Source: Marinomonas phaeophyticola
GTDB taxonomy: Bacteria; Pseudomonadota; Gammaproteobacteria; Pseudomonadales; Marinomonadaceae
Direction of reading: 5' to 3'
Assembly: GCF_026966905.1 (NCBI RefSeq)
Contig: NZ_JAPUBN010000019.1
Coordinates: 186,001-250,000, forward strand
DNA length: 64,000 bases
This document shows, piece by piece, positions 57,488 to 64,000 of this stretch (its first letter is position 1; every line of letters begins with the position of its first letter). A program made the position numbers and the translations under genes. The notes beneath the pieces were generated by a model. That model saw nothing but the letters and a program-made list of their open reading frames with translations, was not told where the DNA came from and searched no databases.

Positions 57488-58480
57488 ATGTCTAATAAAT
57501 CTTCAACTTGGTACGGTGTTAATTTAGCGTCTGAGCGGCTCGGTGCAAAAGCAATCTATGCAAGTGACGATTTTTTTGCTCCAAAAGAACGTATGTTACA
57601 AGATCAGGATGCTGTTTTTATCGAAGGCAAATACGATGATAATGGTAAATGGATGGATGGGTGGGAGTCTCGCAGAAAGCGATCAGAAGGTTATGACTTT
57701 TGTATCGTAAAGCTGGGCGTTTCTGGGCAGATTAATGCTTTAGATATTGATACGCGTCATTTCACGGGGAATTACCCACCGGCCGCGCTTGTGCAAGCCT
57801 GCTATTCTCTGACGGATCCAGATGCAGACACAAATTGGATCGAAATCACAGATACCGTGGCGCTTCAAGGAAATCAGCAGCACATTGTTCACGTAGAAAG
57901 TGATCAAGTATTTACACACGTAAAATTAAATATTTTCCCCGATGGTGGTGTAGCTCGTTTACGTGTCTATGGTCAGCCAGATATTGATTGGCAAGCGGTG
58001 GATACATCGAAGGAAATCGATCTTTTGGCATTGGTTCACGGGGGGAGGGCCATTGCGACCAATGATGAGCATTTCGGCTCCATGCACAATTTAAATTTGC
58101 CCGGAAAAAGTCTTAATATGGGAGATGGTTGGGAAACTCGGCGTCGTCGAGAGCCTGGTAATGATTGGGTTATTATGGCTTTAGGTCATCCTGGTGAAAT
58201 TAGTTCGATACAAATTGAAACCAGCTTTTTCAAAGGCAATTTCCCTGATTCCTGTGCTATTCAATTTGCTAATATTGATGATTTACCCGATTCCAGTTTG
58301 GCGGCACAAAGCCTTTATTGGCAAGAGTTATTGCCTAAACAGCCATTAAAAGCCGATAACGAGCATCTCTTTCAAGAGGCTGTATTGAAGGTTGGTAGAG
58401 TGACTCATATCCGACTAAATATTTTCCCTGATGGTGGGATTAGCCGAGTACGCCTTTTTGGCAAGCCTTCTTTTGATTAA
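57488..58480 (+). CDS. alc: Allantoicase
   Basis: Allantoicase hydrolyses allantoate to ureidoglycolate and urea. The 330-residue protein has two allantoicase repeats: DGWESRRKRSEGYDFCIVKLG with LNIFPDGGVARLRVYG, then DGWETRRRREPGNDWVIMALG with LNIFPDGGISRVRLFG. The ATG at 57488 has AAGGAG five bases upstream; an earlier in-frame ATG has none. It is first in alc-allA-puuD. Confidence 0.96.
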   Translation: MSNKSSTWYGVNLASERLGAKAIYASDDFFAPKERMLQDQDAVFIEGKYDDNGKWMDGWESRRKRSEGYDFCIVKLGVSGQINALDIDTRHFTGNYPPAALVQACYSLTDPDADTNWIEITDTVALQGNQQHIVHVESDQVFTHVKLNIFPDGGVARLRVYGQPDIDWQAVDTSKEIDLLALVHGGRAIATNDEHFGSMHNLNLPGKSLNMGDGWETRRRREPGNDWVIMALGHPGEISSIQIETSFFKGNFPDSCAIQFANIDDLPDSSLAAQSLYWQELLPKQPLKADNEHLFQEAVLKVGRVTHIRLNIFPDGGISRVRLFGKPSFD

Positions 58481-58588
58481 GTAACGCTTTATTCGATGAA
58501 AACAGTATTTTGCTGAGCAACATTGTTTTTATAAGCAAGCAATGCTTATCTTTATAAAAGTGTGTATTAATAAGAAGGTAGTGAATAA

Positions 58589-59119
58589 ATGATAGTGAAT
58601 CGACTTACATCAGAGGCTTTCCAAGCGTTTGGGGATGTGATTGATACCCAAAGCGCCCAAACGCAATACTTGATTAATGGCGGTACTACCACTCGATTTC
58701 ATGATTTAGCTAAGGTTCAAGTGAGTGCCACGGATGCGTCTAGTGTTCGCTCAGGGATTAGTATCTTTCGTGGAGAGGCTAGAGTTTTTCCGCTGAGCCT
58801 TTCTATGCTAGAACGACATCCCTTGGGGTCTCAAGCTTTCTTCCCATTAAATCAAAGACCTTATTTAGTTGTAGTAGCGCCAGCTTTAGATAGCCATCAG
58901 CCAGACATAGAAAATATAAAAGTATTTTGGGCTTCGTCGACTCAAGGTGTTAACTATGCCCAAGGTACATGGCACCATCCTTTAATTGCATTGGATGACA
59001 TCTCGGATTTTTTAGTCATTGATCGTATTGGTACCGGTAATAACTGTGATGAATATGAGTTTGATAAATCGTTAATACGTTGGATAGAGCGAGCAGATTT
59101 TGCTTGTTTCTCTGACTAA
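58589..59119 (+). CDS. allA: Ureidoglycolate lyase
   Basis: AllA splits ureidoglycolate to glyoxylate and urea. The 176-residue protein has the family features TEAFQAFGDVID-like start, ISIFRGEAR, MLERHPLGSQAFFPL and GTWHHPLIAL. It follows alc by about 108 bp and precedes puuD by 10 bp. Confidence 0.94.
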   Translation: MIVNRLTSEAFQAFGDVIDTQSAQTQYLINGGTTTRFHDLAKVQVSATDASSVRSGISIFRGEARVFPLSLSMLERHPLGSQAFFPLNQRPYLVVVAPALDSHQPDIENIKVFWASSTQGVNYAQGTWHHPLIALDDISDFLVIDRIGTGNNCDEYEFDKSLIRWIERADFACFSD

Positions 59120-59129
59120 GTGAGGGGTT

Positions 59130-60383
59130 ATGTTAGAAAGTCATTTACATGAATGGCTCAATTTATTTGTGCGTTGGTTTCATATCACCGCGGGTATTGC
59201 ATGGATTGGTGCGTCTTTTTATTTTAATTGGCTAGAGAATAATTTAGTGCGCACAGGACCTCAGAAAAACGGGATCTCTGGGTATTTATGGGCGATACAT
59301 GGCGGGGGGATTTATCGATTAGAGAAATACAAAACCGCACCTGAAAAGATGCCTAAAACACTGCACTGGTTTAAATGGGAAGCTTATACAACCTGGCTTT
59401 CTGGGATGGGCTTGTTAATCGTGCAGTATTACTTTAATGCCAGTTTGTATCTCATTGATCCGTCCGTTATGGATATCACACCGACAGTGGCTGTGATGAT
59501 AAGCGTAGCTTGTATTGTGGCTTCATGGGTAGCCTATCATACCCTCAGTAATATGCTTGAAAATAAGCCAATGCTTTTGTCTTTAATTGGGCTGGGTGCA
59601 TTTATGCTAGTGGCGTATGGTCTAACGCATGTGTTCAGTGGTCGTGGAGCTTTTATTAATATGGGAGCAATGATTGGAACCATGATGGTAGCCAATGTCG
59701 CTCATGTGATTATGCCATCACAAAAGGCGTTATTAGCGGCCGTAGAGAAAGGGGAAACTGTCGACCCTAAATATGGCGCTAAAGCGTTGCTTAGGTCACG
59801 CCATAACAATTATCTCACTCTTCCTATATTGTTTATTATGATTAGCAATCACTATCCGTCTACTTATGGTAGTGATTTGAATTGGCTAATTTTGATTGCA
59901 CTTATTGTTGTGAGTGCGGGTATTCGTCATTACTTTAATATTCGTCATAAACCTGAAAAAAACGTGTGGATTTTGCCTTTTGCATGCTTATGTTTATTAA
60001 GTTTGGCTTGGGTGACTCAGCCTAAAGCCTATCAACCCAGTGTCTTGCCTGTTATTCAGCAAGACAGTCTACAAAGAGAGAGTAGTAAGGTTAATTCAGA
60101 AGTAGTGCAAGGCTCTACGGTATTGAGAAGTGATTTAGATCGCCGAGCTCATGTGATATTGGTTGAGAGATGTGCTTCTTGTCATAGTGCTCAACCGAGT
60201 TCTACTATGTTCTCTGCACCTCCAGCGGGAGTGATGTTTGATACAAAAGAACAGATCCAATCTCAAATGTTAAAGATTTATCAACAAGCGGTTCTGCAAA
60301 AGACCATGCCTCTTGGGAATTTAACGAAGATGCTAGACGAAGAGAGAGATGTACTAGCAAGATGGTTTCAGTCTCATCAATAA
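59130..60383 (+). CDS. puuD: Urate hydroxylase PuuD with C-terminal cytochrome c
   Basis: PuuD is a membrane-bound urate oxidase that starts urate breakdown. The 417-residue protein has eight or nine membrane helices (about 10-290) and a C-terminal cytochrome c domain with a CASCH heme motif near residue 350, typical of this type. The N-terminal HITAGIAWIGASFYFNWLE is characteristic. Genes for 5-hydroxyisourate hydrolase, OHCU decarboxylase and allantoinase are not in the window. Confidence 0.94.
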   Translation: MLESHLHEWLNLFVRWFHITAGIAWIGASFYFNWLENNLVRTGPQKNGISGYLWAIHGGGIYRLEKYKTAPEKMPKTLHWFKWEAYTTWLSGMGLLIVQYYFNASLYLIDPSVMDITPTVAVMISVACIVASWVAYHTLSNMLENKPMLLSLIGLGAFMLVAYGLTHVFSGRGAFINMGAMIGTMMVANVAHVIMPSQKALLAAVEKGETVDPKYGAKALLRSRHNNYLTLPILFIMISNHYPSTYGSDLNWLILIALIVVSAGIRHYFNIRHKPEKNVWILPFACLCLLSLAWVTQPKAYQPSVLPVIQQDSLQRESSKVNSEVVQGSTVLRSDLDRRAHVILVERCASCHSAQPSSTMFSAPPAGVMFDTKEQIQSQMLKIYQQAVLQKTMPLGNLTKMLDEERDVLARWFQSHQ

Positions 60384-60405
60384 TAGATTTAGGCCTGAAA
60401 AGTAT

Positions 60406-60455
60406 AAAAACCTCTGAAGTGATGGTAATGATTAAGCGGCTTTAGAGGTTTTTTT
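60406..60455. terminator. Terminator between convergent puuD and YgjV-GNAT genes
   Basis: AAAAACCTCTGAAG (60406-60419) pairs with CTTTAGAGGTTTTT (60440-60453) with one G-T pair and a 20-base loop, followed by further T. It should work in both directions. Confidence 0.82.
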
Positions 60456-60466
60456 GGGGCGTTAAA

Positions 60467-61105
60467 TTAAAAATTTGACGGTGTCTGATACTCCCATATA
60501 TGGGTGGCTTGTTGTGTAAAGCCGACCTTTTCTAAATAAGCCTGGTATTCTTTGGTTTGGACATTGGCTGTTATTTTTCGAAAGCCAAATTTGTTAGCAA
60601 AAATATTATTCGCCCCAAATAGGTAATGTCCAAGCTTATAATCGCGATAGGCTGGTGTAACTATGTCTAAGTCAATCTCGAAGTGTTCGTCTGAATGGCG
60701 AATGCCAGAGACAATGCCCACCACTTTTTCTTGCTCGGTTAATAGAAAGTATTCGCGATTCTCTCGTGTTAGACGACGACTAAAATCTGGATAAAATTGC
60801 TTGATATCCTCCGCGAAAAAGTCAAGAAAATAGGCAATGTAGCCAGACTGACCGGATTCTGAGCCACTTTTAATAACATTAAAAATGACTTGTGAACGGT
60901 ATATTTTGATTAAAAAATAGACATTGATACAGGCAATAAAGGCATTCACGGCGGCGACTGGGTAGGCGCCAATAATAAAACCATAGACGGAGAAAGTGAT
61001 GCCCCCCGCAAGATTAAGCCAGCGGAGTCGTACAATTGAGCTCATCATAAGGGAGATGGCCACTAAAAAAGAGGCCACATAGCCAAGAATTTCAACCCAG
61101 TTCAT
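60467..61105 (-). CDS. YgjV-like membrane domain fused to GNAT acetyltransferase domain
   Basis: The 212-residue protein joins an N-terminal three-helix YgjV/Imp-like domain (residues 1-72; NLAGGITFSVYGFIIGAYPVAAVN) to a C-terminal GNAT domain (about 78-205). The GNAT part has YFLLTEQEKVVGIVSGIRH, the motif TPAYRDYKLGHYLFG for acetyl-CoA, and YLEKVGF near the end. The fusion puts an acyltransferase at the inner membrane facing the cytoplasm. Its substrate is unknown. Confidence 0.82.
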   Translation of the reverse strand: MNWVEILGYVASFLVAISLMMSSIVRLRWLNLAGGITFSVYGFIIGAYPVAAVNAFIACINVYFLIKIYRSQVIFNVIKSGSESGQSGYIAYFLDFFAEDIKQFYPDFSRRLTRENREYFLLTEQEKVVGIVSGIRHSDEHFEIDLDIVTPAYRDYKLGHYLFGANNIFANKFGFRKITANVQTKEYQAYLEKVGFTQQATHIWEYQTPSNF

Positions 61106-61143
61106 AACTTAGTTCCAGTATGGTTTATTTAGGGGAGGGCGAC

Positions 61144-61647
61144 TTAGCCGCAGCACTTCTTGAATTTTTTGTTCGAGCCACAATGGCAAGGATCATTACG
61201 GCCAATATTCATTTCTGACGACTTAATTAAAGGGGTATTGCCTTGTACTTCGTGCTCCCCTGAAATGTAATGCCAAACTTGCTTACTTTTTTTAAAGATC
61301 GAACGTTCGGATAATCTTCCAATGTGTTTTCCTTCTTTGAAATGGGCACAAAATGAAACTATGCCAGTTTTATCTTTTTCTCCGCCATCTTGTGTTTCTA
61401 AGATTTCCAACTTAATCCATTGAGTATTGTCATTGCTCTGTGAAATATCTTCGACAGACTGATCAGGTGACGTATCAAGTTTTTGGGTCTGTTGAATGTA
61501 TTCAAAGTTTTTCATGGCAAATGCCGAATAGCGTGATCGCATTAATGCTTCCGCTGTCGGTGCTGTGCCAGGGTTGTTATGGTACATTGCGCAACACATT
61601 TCATAAGGAAGTGTTGTTCCGCAAGGACAATTATTCGGAGTTGGCAT
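61144..61647 (-). CDS. YchJ-like protein with SEC-C motifs
   Basis: The 167-residue protein has an N-terminal SEC-C-like cluster (CPCGTTLPYEMCCAMYH), a central NTF2-like YchJ domain, and a terminal SEC-C motif NDPCHCGSNKKFKKCCG. SEC-C motifs bind zinc, as in SecA. The ATG at 61647 has AGAGGA nine bases upstream and is preferred to the frame start at 61671. Its function is not known. It is divergent from sbcB. Confidence 0.9.
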   Translation of the reverse strand: MPTPNNCPCGTTLPYEMCCAMYHNNPGTAPTAEALMRSRYSAFAMKNFEYIQQTQKLDTSPDQSVEDISQSNDNTQWIKLEILETQDGGEKDKTGIVSFCAHFKEGKHIGRLSERSIFKKSKQVWHYISGEHEVQGNTPLIKSSEMNIGRNDPCHCGSNKKFKKCCG

Positions 61648-61727
61648 ATTATCTATTCCTCTTGTCGCCAAAAAATTCCCAAGGTGCGTATAATACCTTT
61701 TATTTAAATGTCTAACAGGAATAATTC

Positions 61728-63188
61728 GTGACTTCTTCAGCTCCTACCTCGTTTTTTTGGTTCGATTTTGAAACTACAGGCGTTGACCCTGCTAAAGATA
61801 GGCCGATGCAGTTTGCAGGAATACGTACAGACTTGGATTTTAACCCTATTGGTGATCCTATAATGTTTTATTGTCGTCTATCTGAAGATGTTTTGCCGAA
61901 CCCTGAAGCGTGCTTACTAACAGGTATTACTCCACAAGATGCAAATAGGGATGGGGTTTGCGAAGCTGAATTTATGCAAGCGGTCGAAAGAGAAATGTCA
62001 GTGCCAGGAACCTGTTCTTTAGGTTATAACACCTTAAGATTTGATGATGAGGTTGTGCGCTTTGGGTTTTATCGAAACTTCATAGACCCTTATGCTCGAG
62101 AGTGGCAAAACAATTGCTCTCGTTGGGATGTTATTGATTTGGTTCGTATGGCTTATGCTATACGGCCTGATGGTATTAAATGGCCAACAGATGATGAAGG
62201 AAATGTGTCTTTAAAGTTGGAAGCGTTGACGAAAGCAAATGGCATAAGTCATGAACAAGCTCATGATGCCTTATCGGATGTTTATGGCACCATAGCGATG
62301 GCTAAGCTTATACAGAAAACTCAGCCTAAATTATTTGACTATTACTTTAAAATGCGTCAAAAATCCGAGTTACAGAATTTCATTAATCCCCTAAAAATAA
62401 CCCCTTTTTTACATGTGTCTGGAATGTTTGGTCGAGATAATAAGTATGCCGCATTTGTGGCGCCAATTGCTCCGCATCCAAAGAATAAAAACGGTGTTAT
62501 TTTATTTAATTTAATGGATGATGCTCAGCAACTGATTGATCTATCTATTGAAGAAATTCGCCATCGCGTTTTTAGTAAAGTTGAAGAATTAGGGGATGAA
62601 AAGCGCATTTCTTTAAAAGTATTGCATTACAATCGATGTCCGGCGGTGGCTCCCAGCGCATTTTTAAAAGACAGTACTGTTGTTGAGCGACTAAAATTAG
62701 ACGGGGATGTGTGCCGTCGTAATTTATCGATTATTAAATCCGCTCCTGGGCTGTCAGAAAAAATTTCCCAAGTGTTTTTACAAGAAAACTTGCCTATACA
62801 TAAAGATCCAGATCATATGTTGTATTCGGGAGGCTTTTTTTCTAGCGATGATAAAAAGCGCATGAAGACCATTCGAGAAACACCAAGTGAGCATTTAGGG
62901 GAATTGTCTTTATCTTTTGATGATCGCCGTTTGCCTGAAATGCTAATGCGTTATATTGGACGTAATTACCCAGATCAGCTGTCTGATGTTCAAAGGATTG
63001 AGTGGGAGGAGTATCGTCGAATACGCCTAATGGAGGCGGATGGAGGTGGAAGTATTTCTATGGATGAGTATTTTAATACTCTTAATAGGATTGCTCTGTC
63101 TGAAGATTTACCGAATGTGAAACAGATATTGTTACAGGATTTGGCAGACTATGGCCAAAGTATTTATCCCCTAAATGAAGACTATTAG
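61728..63188 (+). CDS. sbcB: Exodeoxyribonuclease I
   Basis: ExoI degrades single-stranded DNA from 3' to 5' in mismatch repair and recombination. The 486-residue protein starts at a GTG with AGGA seven bases upstream. The DEDDh nuclease residues are visible: D13 and E15 in WFDFETTG, the middle acid in NTLRFDDEVVRFGFYRNF, and H179 and D184 in HDALSDVYGT. The SH3-like and C-terminal helical domains follow. Confidence 0.97.
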   Translation: MTSSAPTSFFWFDFETTGVDPAKDRPMQFAGIRTDLDFNPIGDPIMFYCRLSEDVLPNPEACLLTGITPQDANRDGVCEAEFMQAVEREMSVPGTCSLGYNTLRFDDEVVRFGFYRNFIDPYAREWQNNCSRWDVIDLVRMAYAIRPDGIKWPTDDEGNVSLKLEALTKANGISHEQAHDALSDVYGTIAMAKLIQKTQPKLFDYYFKMRQKSELQNFINPLKITPFLHVSGMFGRDNKYAAFVAPIAPHPKNKNGVILFNLMDDAQQLIDLSIEEIRHRVFSKVEELGDEKRISLKVLHYNRCPAVAPSAFLKDSTVVERLKLDGDVCRRNLSIIKSAPGLSEKISQVFLQENLPIHKDPDHMLYSGGFFSSDDKKRMKTIRETPSEHLGELSLSFDDRRLPEMLMRYIGRNYPDQLSDVQRIEWEEYRRIRLMEADGGGSISMDEYFNTLNRIALSEDLPNVKQILLQDLADYGQSIYPLNEDY

Positions 63189-63212
63189 TACGAATAGTAC
63201 AAAGGTGAACGA

Positions 63213-64000
63213 ATGAGCGAATTAAGTCGAGGCGTTTCTTGGCTAGTTAGCCTAGCGGCGTTGGTTATTATTATTGCGGGCCTAAAGGCGGCTTCCGAAG
63301 TGGTGGTGCCTTTAATGTTGTCAGCTTTTATTGCCATTATTTGTGCTCCAATGCTGTCTGGCTTGCGTAAAAAAAGCGTGCCTACTTGGCTTGCTATTTT
63401 GTTAATTGTGACCTTGATTATACTGAGTGTCAGCTCTTTAGGGGTATTTGTCGGAGCCTCTTTGGATGGGTTTAATAAGGAGTTGCCTAACTACAAATTA
63501 AGAATGATAAAAGAGTTAGATTGGATTATTACATTGGGTAATAGTTTGGGGTTACATGTATCAGAGCAGCAAGTTAGGGGCTACTTTGATCCTTCTGTTT
63601 TGATGCAAATGGTGGCAAATACCCTCAGTGGTTTAGGAAATGTATTAACGAATACCTTTTTGGTTATTATGACGGTTGTCTTTATGTTATTTGAAGCGGC
63701 GGACTTTCCTGCGAAACTTTCTCATGCTTTAGGTGATGCGCGCTCTTCATTGAAAAATTTTAAAGATTTTGCCAATGCGGTTAACCGTTATTTGGCAATA
63801 AAAACCAGTGTCAGTATTTTAACTGGTTGTGTTGTCAGTCTGTGGTTATTTATTTTGGGGGTTGATTTTCCTATTCTATGGGGGGTCTCTGCCTTTTTGC
63901 TTAACTTTGTTCCCAATATAGGCTCAATTATTGCTGCTATTCCTGCGGTAATGTTGGCTTTTGTTCAGTTGGGCGGTTTTGCTGCAGGGTTGACCGGGCT
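63213..64000 (+). CDS. PerM/AI-2E family permease, cut by window edge
   Basis: The frame opens at an ATG at 63213 with AAAGGTGA upstream and stays open to the window end (262 codons). Early helices (SWLVSLAALVVIIIAGLKAA-like, then PTWLAILLIVTLIILSV) and later segments (FANAVNRYLAIKTSVSILTG, LWGVSAFLLNFVPNIGSIIA) are typical of the PerM/AI-2E transporter superfamily. Roughly 90-100 C-terminal residues should lie outside. It may be co-transcribed with sbcB. Confidence 0.9.
   Translation, partial: MSELSRGVSWLVSLAALVIIIAGLKAASEVVVPLMLSAFIAIICAPMLSGLRKKSVPTWLAILLIVTLIILSVSSLGVFVGASLDGFNKELPNYKLRMIKELDWIITLGNSLGLHVSEQQVRGYFDPSVLMQMVANTLSGLGNVLTNTFLVIMTVVFMLFEAADFPAKLSHALGDARSSLKNFKDFANAVNRYLAIKTSVSILTGCVVSLWLFILGVDFPILWGVSAFLLNFVPNIGSIIAAIPAVMLAFVQLGGFAAGLTG

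Overview
The window looks like a chromosomal segment of a marine gammaproteobacterium of the Oceanospirillales, most like Marinomonas. This rests on AT-rich DNA, gammaproteobacterial housekeeping genes (accBC, aroQ, dsbD, nadE, aroA, sbcB), TRAP uptake, a fused thiD-thiE and a urate/allantoate branch. The genus is an inference from gene content. I see no tRNA or rRNA gene, CRISPR array, insertion sequence or prophage.

Layout. 1-4228 (minus): accC (cut by the window edge), accB, aroQ, dsbD. 4326-6724 (plus): a lipoprotein, a DUF2333 protein and a GNAT acetyltransferase. 6801-12483: dgt and cysH, each broken by a one-base homopolymer shift, a stand-alone LysR-type DNA-binding domain, a NUDIX hydrolase, pabB and an alpha/beta hydrolase. 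12648-16433 (plus): a DUF5610-like protein and four pseudopilins. 16539-20321: a PP0621-like protein, nadE, murI and a frameshifted EamA permease.

20387-37555 is the most unusual part. It is an almost unbroken minus-strand catabolic island with two uptake systems. The first block has TRAP dctPQM, a HisD-family dehydrogenase of the HpsN type, an SDR, a bicupin, an alpha/beta hydrolase and an RraA-family aldolase. A LacI-type regulator separates it from the second block: a sugar-type ABC transporter with a fused double permease and three SnoaL/NTF2-like proteins. A fourth SnoaL-like gene is divergent at the far end. The same palindromic site, TTGAATACGTATGCAA, lies upstream of both transporter operons, so the two blocks and the divergent gene are probably one LacI-controlled regulon. 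I cannot match this gene set to any characterised pathway, and it is my main candidate for an undescribed system.

37914-46575: a MipA/OmpV outer membrane protein, a LytS/LytTR-type two-component system, a degenerate RsgA-like GTPase, a DUF1289 protein, and a cysteine hydrolase/NhaC/EamA set divergent from a LysR regulator. 46712-52864: a TPP riboswitch and thiC-thiDE-thiS-thiG-thiH. 53103-57280: a CNNM/CorC-type protein, a Spy-like protein, aroA and an RpiR regulator. 57488-60383: alc-allA-puuD for urate/allantoate breakdown, with two tandem GAAA-N6-TTTY sites in front that may bind the RpiR regulator. 60467-64000: a YgjV-GNAT fusion, a YchJ/SEC-C protein, sbcB and the start of a PerM-type permease cut by the window edge.

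Three genes (dgt, cysH, EamA) are each intact apart from one missing base in a homopolymer run. Either the assembly has homopolymer errors or these are recent mutations; the sequence alone cannot decide.
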